A stretch of 29,698 bases of DNA from JBDROU01 sp043809745 [NCBI: bacterium] (GCA_043809745.1 JBDROU010000089.1:1-29698); one strand, 5' to 3'. Shown: positions 17,075 to 26,631, counted from the first letter of the stretch. Made by a program: numbers and translations. Notes: generated by a model not told the origin, from the sequence alone.

Positions 17075-17266
17075 ATGGAAAGAGCTTTAAGAGGAGTAGC
17101 CGGTTTTTTTGTGTTAGCTTCAGTATTGCTTGCGCATTTTCACTCACAATACTGGTTATTTTTCACTGCATTTGTCGGCTTTAATTTATTCCAATCAAGC
17201 TTCACAAACTGGTGCCCAATTATGGTAATAATTAAAAAAATAGGATTAAAATCCTGCTGCAATTAG
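17075..17266 (+). CDS. DUF2892/YgaP-type small membrane protein
   Basis: A 63-aa inner-membrane protein starting at the ATG 17075, chosen because CAGGAGGG (17058-17065) stands directly before it; a longer frame from 17039 lacks such a site. Two transmembrane helices are followed by the family motif, here FQSSFTNWCPIM, and a tail KKIGLKSCCN. In E. coli YgaP this region anchors a rhodanese domain. Free-standing copies often follow RND pumps or sulfur genes. The cysteines in WCP and the CC end suggest a thiol role, but no reaction is known. It is the last gene of the operon; a weak hairpin overlaps its end. Confidence 0.85.
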   Translation: MERALRGVAGFFVLASVLLAHFHSQYWLFFTAFVGFNLFQSSFTNWCPIMVIIKKIGLKSCCN

Positions 17267-17273
17267 CAGTTTT
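17254..17273 (+). terminator. Weak terminator-like hairpin at the end of the efflux operon
   Basis: CTGCT (17254-17258) pairs with AGCAG (17265-17269) around a 6-base loop, followed by TTTT. The short stem overlaps the last codons of the DUF2892 gene, so termination would be inefficient. Confidence 0.35.
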
Positions 17274-17311
17274 ATCCTCAAATTTTTTGATATCTATAAC
17301 TTTACAAGAAC

Positions 17312-17340
17312 TTTACACAACATATATTTATATATATTAT
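17312..17340 (+). promoter_or_regulatory. Promoter of the GT5-like gene
   Basis: TTTACA (17312-17317) and TATTAT (17335-17340), 17 bases apart, each differ from consensus by one base. The start would be only about 5 bases before the ATG at 17352. An alternative pair (TTTACA 17301-17306, TATTTA 17325-17330) would leave about 15 bases. No Shine-Dalgarno sequence is present, so the message may be leaderless or nearly so. Confidence 0.5.
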
Positions 17341-17351
17341 ATTATTAATAT

Positions 17352-20300
17352 ATGAGCAGACTGAAGCAGAATTTATCGGCCGTATTAGTATTGGTTTTTA
17401 CAAGCTCGCTGATTCCCGGACAAACAAACGGATACATAAACTTAGCCCCACCCGGATTGAGCTCCTTAACTGAAAAATTAGACCGGAGGCATATTCCGGA
17501 TACCACGCTAGATCATACTAGCACCGGTTCACTGCTACCCACCCCTTTGTTCCCTGACAAGACACTTGACCGTTACAATGAAGTGTATATTCCGCGGGAT
17601 CTCTATATTCATTTGCTTGGTAAAATATTTCTTGATGAATGCACCGCTTCCGGCGAATGCCCTTACTACAATTTTGAAAAGATCAACAAAACTTTGTTTA
17701 ATCTATTAAAGGAACGCAATCAGAATTATTTTAGTGATTTCTATGAATTAAGCAATTACTTAAAAAAGAATATCATAAATCCGCTGGTCAAACAGGGAAT
17801 TCTTAAACTTACTGATGAGACCAATCAATATACTTTGGGTATACCGGTTCGTTCGTTCGCAGTTTGGACCAACGCTGTTGATTTTATACAGCGTGATATA
17901 AGCGAACATGTCATCAAGAACAATGATCTTGCTGTTTTGAACGAGTATGATGATATTTGCGAATCACAACCGCTTTACCCGCTCTGGGGTACACGCTACA
18001 TTGTAAATGCGCTTGCCACTATGCCGCAAGAAGATTATAATAAGGTGATCGAAAAAATTCTTGCCCATGAAACAGATGAGAATTTTTCAAGCCGTTCGCT
18101 AATCAATTATATCGTATATACCTTTACAGGTACCCCGACTACCGGCTGGGTCGCGTTGCACAAAAATATTTATGAAGGGACACGCCTTTATTGCATGTCG
18201 GCTGAGGGCCTGCCGTTTGGTGGATTGGGCAAGGTGTTCAGAACCCATACAAAAGGGTTGCAGAAACTTGCTGATTTGCTGGGATTTGAGATAGTTATCT
18301 TACAACCGAAATACAAATATACTTCACTCGATACCAAAAATCCCCTTAACTACACAACAATCGCATACCCGATAGAGTTTTCAATTGATGCAAACGGAAA
18401 ACAAGTACACGAAGAAATAGATGTTAACTTCTACGACAGTAAAAAACCATTCAGGGTGAATTGCTTACACGGCACAAACATGGACGGGATAAAGAACATT
18501 TTACTGGATGTGGTGGAAAGCCCCGGTCAATTCCAAAATAAACCAATGTACGGAGCCCTTTACGCAAACGCTGAAGACGGCTACACTGATGAAGCACCGA
18601 CTAAACTGCAATTCTGCGCCGGCAATGCGCTGATAAACTGGGAGTACATTAAAAGCGTTGAGTGGGAGTTGTTTCAAAAAAATCCAGAGAGCTGGAAACC
18701 TCCTATACTTGATACCAATGATGCGCAGACACTCCTGGTGCCGGTATACGTGTTGATCGATTATTGGAAGGCGTATGAAAAAGGTGATGTTGAACGATTA
18801 AGGTTTTTTGCCAGTTTTTTCAATTCCGCCAGGACTCACACCTACCGGAATAGAGGCTACATCAATTTTGCAAGTCTCGAACAGAAACGAGCAGAACTCA
18901 TACAATGCGGGTTCCCGGAAGAATTCCATTATCTATTCGGAGAAGAAGACAAACTATATATCGACATTACCAAAGCAGGACTTGACGCAATCAAAAAGCT
19001 TGACTGCCCGCAAGGGGTTTCGCCTATCCATGCATTTGAAACAAATCCGTATAACCCAAAGATATTCACTTTCGGCATAGACAATGCAGCAGAATTTGAT
19101 TTTAACCGTTTGTGCTGGCTGGCTGACTCGAATACCCATGCGGATAGCATACGGGATAATCCGTATGATCCGGGTACAAAATATCCTGAGATTGATCCTT
19201 TCAATCTCGATGCAAACAAGGTGCTTGAAATCAGCATAAAAGCAAAATCGTATTTGCGCCTTAAACGGTCGAAGGGTAAAGAGTTTAAGGTTGATCCGAA
19301 CAAACTTGTTTTAGCGTTCATAGGACGATGGGTGCCAGAAAAATGGGCCGAGCTGCTCTTAACACGTGAAAATATCTGGAAAATGGTACGCGCAGGCGTA
19401 GAAATTATAGTTCTGGGACGGTATGCGTATGCTGATCAGGATACACGCGATTTGCCTGGCCTTGAAGAAGAAATTCAGAAATGGTTAAAAAGGCTGCCGG
19501 AAGATGAACGCCTCAAAATGGGGGATTTTATTTTTCTTCCAAATTATACTGATGAAGACGAGCGTCAGGCCAAAGATGCGGCCAACATAATTGCGCAGGA
19601 TTCAAAACGAGAAGAGAATGGGATAGTTCCCGGGCAAGGCATAGGAACAGGAGCCGCAGAAATAACCGAGATACTGCCTTTCTTGGCGGTATTATTTGGA
19701 CTAGCATATCAAGAAGGACTAATCGGTAAGATAGGTATTCCTGCCAACATGGCTAGAACCAACATGGCTAGAAAGGGAAATATATTTCATGCACAATCTT
19801 CGCGACCAGAAGATTATTGCAAGACTATTCTTGAACTGGCAAAATTAACCATGGAAGAAATCGCAGAATACCAAGCAGAGTCAGCGAAGATAAACAGATT
19901 TGTACAAGGAGGAACCACAGCAACAGCATATCTTGAGGCATGGGCGAGAACATACCCATTATTCCCTTTGCATTTTCGGGAAACCGCAATTTGTACCGAC
20001 CTTGCGTCATATGAGGCTTATCTTAAACCATCTGATGATACTGTTCGCCGGCATCCTGAACTGGTATATATGCAGGGATTTATACCGCCGCGACCGGGTG
20101 TTACAGAGCATAATCTCAAAATTGAATTTGTAACGATTCAAAATGAAGGTTCGCGTGAATCAATAAAACTCGAAGAAAAGAATATATATGAGGTGGGAAA
20201 GGGACTTACCGCAAACGTTAAGATAAACCCTGCAAGCCGTCTCGGACAAGCCACTCGCGTTTTTATGGTGTGTCCGGATGGTAGCAAAGTTGAATTGCAG

Positions 20301-20906
20301 CGGACCGGAGAGCCTTATACGTACATCACCAACATACCGCCTGAAGTGGCCGGTGAATACAGTTTTTATGTAACTAGAGGCATCAAGCCGAGATTTCACA
20401 ACCGGACTCTTGAAATATTCAATCCGGCTCTAAATGACACGGAAATTAAGGATGTAAAAGATAGTGACGATCATTATCTGGTTACCATAGAGACTGCTTA
20501 TGATCCGAACAAACTGATCCATATCGGTATTCCATCAACGGACACAAAAGGAAAACTTGTAATTGAGAATAACCAACCGGTCGTTTGGCGGCGGTGGTCG
20601 GATGAGATCACTACTTCCAACCCCAAATCGGAACGTCATTTAGATCCGCAGCAGCAGGGTGCGCGTGATTTTCAAATTATATCAGGAGCGAACGGCAGAG
20701 GGATATTTCAGTTTAAAGTACCCAAAAATCTGGAAATTCCATTTATGGTATATGCGTTTGCCACGATGCGCTCATCCGGCGAAGAACCTGCCTGGGATAA
20801 CAACAGAGGGGTAAATTACACCGTCATATTAAATGAAAAACCACCAACACAAGCTATAACCTTACCTACACAAAGCATGATCCGCAGAATATCTAATGCC
20901 AATTAG
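17352..20906 (+). CDS. Large exported glycogen/starch-synthase-like (GT5) protein
   Basis: An 1184-aa protein with an export-like N-terminus: basic MSRLKQ, then a hydrophobic core to about residue 22. Residues 70-200 are a helical domain I do not recognise. From about 278 a GT5-like half begins with SAEGLPFGGLGKV, comparable to the KxGGLADV donor loop of glycogen synthase, followed by EIVILQPKY. HTYRNRGYINF (about 496-506) and the stretch DITKAGLDAIKK...FGIDN correspond to the THN, VSP and GIDN landmarks. The second Rossmann half starts LVLAFIGRWVPEKW (652-665). The donor-binding ExxG segment is not recognisable; TGAAEITE stands nearby. Residues from about 905 on are beta-rich and may be carbohydrate-binding or Ig-like. 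Glycogen synthases are usually cytosolic and about 480 aa, so export and size are both unusual. Fold assignment is moderate; catalysis is uncertain. Confidence 0.7.
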   Translation: MSRLKQNLSAVLVLVFTSSLIPGQTNGYINLAPPGLSSLTEKLDRRHIPDTTLDHTSTGSLLPTPLFPDKTLDRYNEVYIPRDLYIHLLGKIFLDECTASGECPYYNFEKINKTLFNLLKERNQNYFSDFYELSNYLKKNIINPLVKQGILKLTDETNQYTLGIPVRSFAVWTNAVDFIQRDISEHVIKNNDLAVLNEYDDICESQPLYPLWGTRYIVNALATMPQEDYNKVIEKILAHETDENFSSRSLINYIVYTFTGTPTTGWVALHKNIYEGTRLYCMSAEGLPFGGLGKVFRTHTKGLQKLADLLGFEIVILQPKYKYTSLDTKNPLNYTTIAYPIEFSIDANGKQVHEEIDVNFYDSKKPFRVNCLHGTNMDGIKNILLDVVESPGQFQNKPMYGALYANAEDGYTDEAPTKLQFCAGNALINWEYIKSVEWELFQKNPESWKPPILDTNDAQTLLVPVYVLIDYWKAYEKGDVERLRFFASFFNSARTHTYRNRGYINFASLEQKRAELIQCGFPEEFHYLFGEEDKLYIDITKAGLDAIKKLDCPQGVSPIHAFETNPYNPKIFTFGIDNAAEFDFNRLCWLADSNTHADSIRDNPYDPGTKYPEIDPFNLDANKVLEISIKAKSYLRLKRSKGKEFKVDPNKLVLAFIGRWVPEKWAELLLTRENIWKMVRAGVEIIVLGRYAYADQDTRDLPGLEEEIQKWLKRLPEDERLKMGDFIFLPNYTDEDERQAKDAANIIAQDSKREENGIVPGQGIGTGAAEITEILPFLAVLFGLAYQEGLIGKIGIPANMARTNMARKGNIFHAQSSRPEDYCKTILELAKLTMEEIAEYQAESAKINRFVQGGTTATAYLEAWARTYPLFPLHFRETAICTDLASYEAYLKPSDDTVRRHPELVYMQGFIPPRPGVTEHNLKIEFVTIQNEGSRESIKLEEKNIYEVGKGLTANVKINPASRLGQATRVFMVCPDGSKVELQRTGEPYTYITNIPPEVAGEYSFYVTRGIKPRFHNRTLEIFNPALNDTEIKDVKDSDDHYLVTIETAYDPNKLIHIGIPSTDTKGKLVIENNQPVVWRRWSDEITTSNPKSERHLDPQQQGARDFQIISGANGRGIFQFKVPKNLEIPFMVYAFATMRSSGEEPAWDNNRGVNYTVILNEKPPTQAITLPTQSMIRRISNAN

Positions 20907-21052
20907 TATTAGGAATAGCATTGCTTGGTGTTTGAGAGCAATATTAATTATGAGATTATTCGAGTAAATATTTTATGAAGTCTTAAAACCAAATTTTTGA
21001 GTAGATATTTTTGAGGAAGTCCCATCTGGTTAACTGAGGCTGCTCTCAACCT

Positions 21053-21850
21053 TTATCTGTGTTCATGGTTTCTTAGATGTTCACTGCAATATTCCTGTCC
21101 GTCAGAACACCGGGTGCAAACCCTAAATGTTAGTTCAGGATCATCCTTCTCGGTTTTACCGCATATAGAGCATGTATGAAGCGACTTGCTCTTGGCATGA
21201 GCAACTGTTGCTTCAAATTTCTTTCTTCTCCGCATGGATTTGATATTATGTATTACATAAGGCCCAAAAAATAGAATAAAATTAACAATTCCAGCAGCAG
21301 TTTCAAGTCTTACTTTCATACTTCCAAAAATCAGGTTAACACAGATAAAAATCCAGCTTATTATTCCAAGGTATTTCATTTTCATCGGAATAATCAAAAA
21401 TAAATAAACTATAAAATTCGGATAAAGAGCCGCAAAAGCAAGAAAAAGTGAAGTATTTAAGTATATATTTGTTATATGAGATTCTGGGAATAGAACCGCG
21501 ACGATAGTTGTACTTATCATACCCAGTAAATAATAAATATTAAACCTGAATGTCCCCCATTCAGCTTCAAGGGCTGTTCCTACTAAATAAAGAAAATAAA
21601 GTGCAAAGAATATAAAGAATAAATTTGTGGACGGAGGTATAAAAATATAGGTAAAGAGCCTCCATATTTGCCCTTGAAGGATTTTATCTAAATTTAATGT
21701 TAATAACGAAATATAATACGGATTTACATGCCACAAAACGTACACAAAAGCGTTAAGACCTACTATGTACAAAGTAAGATTCTGAATGGCAAACTGTCTG
21801 TAACGTTTTTCTAGCTTTTCAATAATTCTTTCAAACCAGTAATCACTCAT
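21053..21850 (-). CDS. Rhomboid-fold membrane protein lacking the catalytic dyad, with C-terminal zinc-ribbon-like tail
   Basis: A 265-aa protein with about six membrane segments. The rhomboid-like landmarks are GQIWRLFTYIF (60-70) and ALEAEWGTFRFNIYY (93-107). Where an active rhomboid has GxSG, this protein has NTSLFLAF (132-139). Where the catalytic histidine of TM6 is expected, the segment reads GIVNFILFFG, with N190. It is therefore probably a pseudoprotease acting as a binding or trafficking factor. The cytosolic tail holds C227-x2-C230, C245-x2-C248 and C255-x2-H258, a likely zinc-binding ribbon or treble clef. The start is 5 bases after the GH65 stop, so it is the third gene of the trehalose operon. 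The fold is likely; the link to sugar metabolism is by position only. Confidence 0.8.
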   Translation of the reverse strand: MSDYWFERIIEKLEKRYRQFAIQNLTLYIVGLNAFVYVLWHVNPYYISLLTLNLDKILQGQIWRLFTYIFIPPSTNLFFIFFALYFLYLVGTALEAEWGTFRFNIYYLLGMISTTIVAVLFPESHITNIYLNTSLFLAFAALYPNFIVYLFLIIPMKMKYLGIISWIFICVNLIFGSMKVRLETAAGIVNFILFFGPYVIHNIKSMRRRKKFEATVAHAKSKSLHTCSICGKTEKDDPELTFRVCTRCSDGQEYCSEHLRNHEHR

Positions 21851-21855
21851 AATAT

Positions 21856-24303
21856 TTAACTAATAGGAATTCTGTATCTCTTGCCAAATGTAAAATGATA
21901 TGTTTTCCTGTCTATTTCTATTGGCACCCCGTATCTCTTCGGCTTGGGGCCCTGGATTACTATCGTAATCTCGTTTTTGCTAACCTTTAGGGAAATCCAG
22001 TGGCCTCTGTAAAGCAGCTTAAATTTCAAGCTTCTCCAATGCTGCGGCAGATCCGGCTCAATTTTTATTCTGTCACAAAGAATACTTATACCTCCAAACC
22101 TTTGAGCAGCTATAAAAATTGACGCACCCATTACCCCGCAATGTATCCCCTCGGAAACGGTTCCGCCATGAACATCATAAATATCGGATTTGAGTACATC
22201 CAAATACAACTGCCAGGCCTGTTTTTTCCTTCCTAATAGATGAGCTATACAGCAATAGACCACTTTGCTTAAAGTGGATCCGTGCGAAGTTCTTTTGATA
22301 TAATAATCATAATTTCTTTCCAGAATTTTTTTGTCAAATTTATATCCGAGCATATGGAACAAATCCACTATTTGAGTGAATGGCATAAGATAAAAAATCA
22401 TTAGAGCATCAGCCTGCTTGACAACCTTATAATCATTAGGAGACTTTTTTTCAGCTTTTAAGATTCGGTCCATTCGCTCAATGGAACCGTATTTATTTTT
22501 ATATATACTAAAGTCTATTTCCTTAAGCTTAAAATACCCCTTAAACTGACTTATTATGCCTTCTTTGTTGAATATAATATTAACTTTCTTCGTTATAGCA
22601 TCCCAGCGGTTGAGCTCTGATTCAGTCAAACCTAATTTTTTTGTAAGCCTTATCTTATCCGGTTTGGGCAGTATTCCCAAAGCTTCCTTGGCCCTGCATA
22701 TCGTCCATACGATCATAAGATTCGTATACGTATTATCTTTTAATCCGGGGTGAAAAGATCCGGGGAACATCTCATGAAATTCATCCGGACCCATAATCTT
22801 TTCCGTATGATATCTTTTATCTTTAAGATCGAGAATTGTCAAACTGGCGCCGAATTGAGCTATCATTAAAAGCATTTCTGCCCCGTAGCGGATCAGGAAG
22901 TTATTGTCATGGGTCCTTTCCCAATGCTTCCATACATTAAATGCAATAGCAAAAGAAACATGCCTCTGAAGACTGCTGTGATCGGGCCCCCAATCCCCTG
23001 ATAAAGGATTTAAATGAACTACCTGCGTTTCCTCTTCTCCTGTTGAGCCGCTCTGCCATGGAAACATAGCTCCCCTGTATCCGCTGGTTTTTGCGTATAA
23101 TTCTGCTTTAGCTAACCGTCTGTACCTGTACAAAAGTATTGATTCAGAAATCTTCGGCATACGAAAATCATAAAATGGCATCGCGAAAAGTTCATCCCAA
23201 AAAATATGACCTCTATAAGCTTCCCCGTGCAGTCCTCTGGCAGGAAGCCCCGTATCCAATTTTGTATTGTGAATAGAAGCAGTCTGCAGAAGATGAAATA
23301 TATGCAGCCTTAAAACTCTTTGTGCAAAATTATCTCCCGATATTTCAATGTCAAATTTATTCCATAAAGCTTTCCAGACCTTTTGATGGGTTTTAAATAA
23401 TGTTCTGAAACCTTCCGATTCTTTTACAGACGTGATAGCCTGCGCTGAATGATTTTTAATTCCTTTATCCTTTGAAGTGTATACAGCGCAAATTTTCTCA
23501 ATCTCATACGATTTCTTTTTACGGACATGCAGCTGAAACTCCTGGGCGATTCTTTTTTCCTCTTTCATTAAGGCATATTTTGAAGGTTTTATCTCCCTGC
23601 CGGCGCTAAAAATATTGACCTTGCTTGCCACGGCAATCTTTATATCAGACTGACTCGTTTTCATAGTAATATATATTCCGTTCTTGCCGAATGCTCCCTT
23701 AGAATACGGTTCTAAATGGACTGTATTCAAATCCCTGTAGCGTTTAACGCCAAGGTTTTGAACAGATCCATCAAGTTCGGAACGGACGGTTATCGTATCA
23801 TTATAGTTCTCAGGAGTTAAAACAAGCCTTACAGCGGCGCGATGACAATCACCCATATGAACAATGTTATTGGATTCAACACGGGTTATATTACCTTTGC
23901 TGTCGCGTATACGCATCTTTCTAACTAGCATCCCTCTTAATAAATCAAGCTCCTGGTAAAAAGACATCAGTCTGCATGAAGAAGTAGAAATCCATTCACC
24001 ATCACCTACCTTAAACCTCAATACCTGCCAGTTAGTGCAATTAACCAAATCCTCATTATAAATTGTTCTTCCGGCTATATTAGTTGGGGTTTTATTATAG
24101 ACGCCGGCAAGGTAGGTACCAGGATAATGACATTTTGATGCGTAAGATTCGATTTGAGACCCCCTTGTTCCCATATAGCCATTGCCAAGGGTGCAAAGAG
24201 TTTCTCTTAAATGTTCTTCCGCAGGATTAAACTCAGTATAAATTAATTTCCAGTTTGATGAATTGCTGTTATTATTTATTTTCACTTTTCTAAGATGTAC
24301 CAA
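21856..24303 (-). CDS. GH65 family disaccharide phosphorylase (trehalose/kojibiose/maltose type)
   Basis: An 815-aa cytosolic enzyme; GH65 phosphorylases are usually about 750-800 aa. They split an alpha-linked glucose disaccharide with phosphate to give beta-glucose-1-phosphate and glucose. Landmarks: [11 protein letters not shown] (38-48), [14 protein letters not shown] (357-370), GPDEFHE (505-511) with the likely general acid E508, KQAD (629-632) and the phosphate-binding HGST (674-677). Keeping the HGST loop argues for a phosphorylase rather than a hydrolase. With the phosphatase/mutase encoded just upstream, trehalose is the likeliest substrate, though kojibiose or maltose cannot be excluded. 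The frame opens with TTG at 24303, overlapping the upstream gene by 14 bases. A GTG at 24285, four bases after that gene's stop, is the alternative start. Confidence 0.92.
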   Translation of the reverse strand: MVHLRKVKINNNSNSSNWKLIYTEFNPAEEHLRETLCTLGNGYMGTRGSQIESYASKCHYPGTYLAGVYNKTPTNIAGRTIYNEDLVNCTNWQVLRFKVGDGEWISTSSCRLMSFYQELDLLRGMLVRKMRIRDSKGNITRVESNNIVHMGDCHRAAVRLVLTPENYNDTITVRSELDGSVQNLGVKRYRDLNTVHLEPYSKGAFGKNGIYITMKTSQSDIKIAVASKVNIFSAGREIKPSKYALMKEEKRIAQEFQLHVRKKKSYEIEKICAVYTSKDKGIKNHSAQAITSVKESEGFRTLFKTHQKVWKALWNKFDIEISGDNFAQRVLRLHIFHLLQTASIHNTKLDTGLPARGLHGEAYRGHIFWDELFAMPFYDFRMPKISESILLYRYRRLAKAELYAKTSGYRGAMFPWQSGSTGEEETQVVHLNPLSGDWGPDHSSLQRHVSFAIAFNVWKHWERTHDNNFLIRYGAEMLLMIAQFGASLTILDLKDKRYHTEKIMGPDEFHEMFPGSFHPGLKDNTYTNLMIVWTICRAKEALGILPKPDKIRLTKKLGLTESELNRWDAITKKVNIIFNKEGIISQFKGYFKLKEIDFSIYKNKYGSIERMDRILKAEKKSPNDYKVVKQADALMIFYLMPFTQIVDLFHMLGYKFDKKILERNYDYYIKRTSHGSTLSKVVYCCIAHLLGRKKQAWQLYLDVLKSDIYDVHGGTVSEGIHCGVMGASIFIAAQRFGGISILCDRIKIEPDLPQHWRSLKFKLLYRGHWISLKVSKNEITIVIQGPKPKRYGVPIEIDRKTYHFTFGKRYRIPIS

Positions 24304-25912
24304 TCATTCTTTCAAATAGTTTTTTTACGTCATCTGTTGTTGACAACTGGAAATCCGCAGATGACGGTTCAGCAATATCAGAAACAAGTACACCGATGCC
24401 CCGAGTACGAACAGCCCTAAAAGCATACTCATCTGTAACATCATCTCCTATATAAAGAATTAAAGCTTCAGACCATGAAATTTTTAATGCTTCCAAAATC
24501 CATCTTATCGCTTTTCCCTTATTCCAATCAATATCAGGTAAAACCTCAAAAACCTTCTTGCCGTTCATGGTTCGGATTGAATCCCTGCCCCTTACCTCAT
24601 CATCAATGATTTTTATAATTCCCGGGATGTGCTTTTCGTTTACTAACCTGTAGTGCACAGCTACACTGAATTTTTTTTCTTCAACTAACAAACCTTTTAG
24701 CCCATCGAATTTTTTCTTAAATATCTGAATTAATTCGTTGATAACCGGTATTACTTCTTGAGCTTTCGAGTGAATCATAGAAAATCCGGGCCCAAGAATG
24801 TCGAAGCCGTGGCTGCCGGCATAAAAAATATAGTTTATGCCAACCAGATTTTGGACGTCTTCTCTCATACGTCCGCTTACAATGGACACCATATGTGTTT
24901 TTGAAAGTTCTTTAAGAACATCCCTCATGTCATCAGACAGAACCGCTAACTCCGGCCGTTTGACTATAGGCGTAAGAGTTCCGTCATAATCTAAGAAAAT
25001 CACTTTTTTCTTTTGGTTACTAATAATGGAACTTACATTATTCTCAGCAAAAGTATTATATGCAGCATTGCATTTGTTTTTTTGTTGATTAGGCTGAACG
25101 CTTAAATTCCCATCATCCTTATCAAAAGCAGGAAATAAAGCAGCGGGCTTTCTATTAAACCAATCTTCTATACAATCTAAAGTTATTTCTGAAAGGTCGT
25201 TTACTGCTATATCGGCACCATTATCTATAAGCTGCTGTTTATTATCTTTTCTTGCTAAACCGAGCACAAGTCCGAATCCGCCGTTTCTGCCGGCCTGCAC
25301 CCCTGAAATCGCATCTTCTACAACAACTGCGTTGGCAGGTTCAAATCCAAGATTTCTTGCAGCTGTTACAAATATATCACCCTCAGGCTTGCCTTTTAAT
25401 CCTAATTCAACTGAAACTTCACCATCTACCCTGGTTTCGAACAGATCCTCAATTTTTGATTTTTGAAGTATTAATCTGCAATTTTTGGAAGAAGAAGCGA
25501 CCCCAATTCGAATTCCTTTGTTTTTTAAAACCTTTATAAATTCTATTGTCGAATTGTAAACTTCAGCGCCACCTTTCTCCAGCACCTCACGGAACGCATC
25601 ATTCTTCTTATTGCCTATCCCGCAGATTGTCTCTTTCCCAGGCGCATCTGAAGGGTCCCCGTAAGGAATATTAATACCTCTGGATTCCAAAAAACTCCTT
25701 ACGCCTTCATATCTGGGTTTGCCGTCAACATACTTAATATAATCCTCATTATGCGTAAACTCCCTAAAGACTTCTTTATATCTCTTTTCTCTTAAATGCA
25801 AATACTCCTCAAAAGCATTCTTCCAGGCTTTTGAATGCACAAGAGCCGTTCTGGTAATCACCCCATCCAAATCAAAAATAACAGCAGAAAATGACAGCTT
25901 GTTCATGTTCAT
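24290..25912 (-). CDS. Fusion of beta-phosphoglucomutase-like HAD and trehalose-6-phosphate phosphatase
   Basis: A 540-aa bifunctional protein. The N-terminal half (1-255) is a beta-phosphoglucomutase-like HAD enzyme: nucleophile D14 and acid/base D16 in [11 protein letters not shown] at 140-142, K175 in GKPEGD and D200 in VVEDAISG. It would convert beta-glucose-1-phosphate to glucose-6-phosphate. A polar linker (about 256-300) leads to an OtsB domain: D308 and D310 in [12 protein letters not shown] at 346-348, EVLP near 456 and GDDVTDE at 489-495. That domain dephosphorylates trehalose-6-phosphate. The GH65 gene overlaps its end, so one operon holds trehalose release, phosphorolysis and recovery of glucose-6-phosphate. 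Mycobacterial OtsB1 has the same HAD-OtsB-GH65 order in one chain. Promoter at 25972-26000. No otsA-like synthase is present in the window. Confidence 0.93.
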   Translation of the reverse strand: MNMNKLSFSAVIFDLDGVITRTALVHSKAWKNAFEEYLHLREKRYKEVFREFTHNEDYIKYVDGKPRYEGVRSFLESRGINIPYGDPSDAPGKETICGIGNKKNDAFREVLEKGGAEVYNSTIEFIKVLKNKGIRIGVASSSKNCRLILQKSKIEDLFETRVDGEVSVELGLKGKPEGDIFVTAARNLGFEPANAVVVEDAISGVQAGRNGGFGLVLGLARKDNKQQLIDNGADIAVNDLSEITLDCIEDWFNRKPAALFPAFDKDDGNLSVQPNQQKNKCNAAYNTFAENNVSSIISNQKKKVIFLDYDGTLTPIVKRPELAVLSDDMRDVLKELSKTHMVSIVSGRMREDVQNLVGINYIFYAGSHGFDILGPGFSMIHSKAQEVIPVINELIQIFKKKFDGLKGLLVEEKKFSVAVHYRLVNEKHIPGIIKIIDDEVRGRDSIRTMNGKKVFEVLPDIDWNKGKAIRWILEALKISWSEALILYIGDDVTDEYAFRAVRTRGIGVLVSDIAEPSSADFQLSTTDDVKKLFERMIGTS

Positions 25913-25971
25913 ATTATGGTATTACTTTACAATGCTCTTACCGACTTGCTTAATAAACCTCTCTCAAAATA

Positions 25972-26000
25972 ATTATAGTTCAATTATATTAATTTGCCAA
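25972..26000 (-). promoter_or_regulatory. Promoter of the trehalose operon
   Basis: On the minus strand TTGGCA (26000-25995) and a perfect TATAAT (25977-25972) are 17 bases apart. Transcription would begin near 25965, about 50 bases before the first ATG. Confidence 0.7.
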
Positions 26001-26076
26001 TCTTCCAATAATTATATAAAATATTCTCAAAGGTTTAAACTTTATCTGAGAAAAAAATAATAATTACAAAAAAAAA

Positions 26077-26149
26077 TGCTGGGGGGCAGAATCGAACTGC
26101 CGACACACGGTTTTTCAGACCGTTGCTCTACCGACTGAGCTACCCCAGC
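26077..26149 (-). tRNA. tRNA-Phe (anticodon GAA)
   Basis: The minus strand folds as a standard 73-nt tRNA: 7-bp acceptor GCTGGGG/CCCCAGC, 4-bp D stem GCTC/GAGC, 5-bp anticodon stem ACGGT/ACCGT with loop CTGAAAA, a 5-base variable loop and T stem GGCAG/CTGCC with loop TTCGATT. The anticodon GAA reads UUY (Phe). The discriminator is A, and the 3' CCA is not encoded: T-rich DNA follows at once and may serve as a terminator. It must therefore be completed by CCA-adding enzyme. Confidence 0.97.
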
Positions 26150-26205
26150 TTTAACAGCTGAATCATTTTTTATACAGAATATTTAATTACTTATATTTAT
26201 TCAAG

Positions 26206-26604
26206 CTAAATTGGTTTCTTCTGCCTTGACTGATGAATTGCGAACTTAATTTTTTCTTTAAGAGCCTCGATATCAAAAGGTTTCACAACATAATCCACCG
26301 CGCCGCACATCATGGCATCTTCCATAGTTTCCGAATCTGACAACGCTGTAAGCATAATAATCGGTATTCTTTCACAGGATTTCATGTTTCTCACTGATTT
26401 ACATAGAGAAATACCATCGATATCCGGCATCATTACATCAATTATAAAAAGATCAAATGGAACTTTTTCAGCAATGTTTAATGCATTTATCGCAGAACTC
26501 TCAGTGGATACCGAGTAACCGTATTCCTGAAGGCTTTCCTTCAACATCTCCTGAACGTTTATATCATCATCAACAACCAGAATTTTGTAATTCGGATCTT
26601 TCAT
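26206..26604 (-). CDS. Single-domain response regulator (CheY-like receiver)
   Basis: A 132-aa receiver with no output domain. The acid pocket is VVDDD, the phosphorylation site is D56 in IIDVMMPD, the switch threonine is T86 in MLTA, and the conserved lysine is K108 in VVKPFD. A histidine kinase would phosphorylate D56, and the protein would signal by binding a partner, as CheY or Spo0F does. A GTG eight codons upstream (26628) is in frame but lies about at the expected transcription start of the promoter at 26632-26660, so the ATG at 26604 is chosen. No kinase is encoded in the window. Confidence 0.92.
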   Translation of the reverse strand: MKDPNYKILVVDDDINVQEMLKESLQEYGYSVSTESSAINALNIAEKVPFDLFIIDVMMPDIDGISLCKSVRNMKSCERIPIIMLTALSDSETMEDAMMCGAVDYVVKPFDIEALKEKIKFAIHQSRQKKPI

Positions 26605-26631
26605 ATTATTTATAAACCTGAAATTCACTAA

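Noticed and set aside
26028-26054. Hairpin between the tRNA and the trehalose operon as a terminator
   Set aside because: The paired bases (TCTCA/TGAGA) are interrupted by mismatches, and on the minus strand the T-run lies before the hairpin, not after it. The T-run directly after the tRNA is a simpler end.
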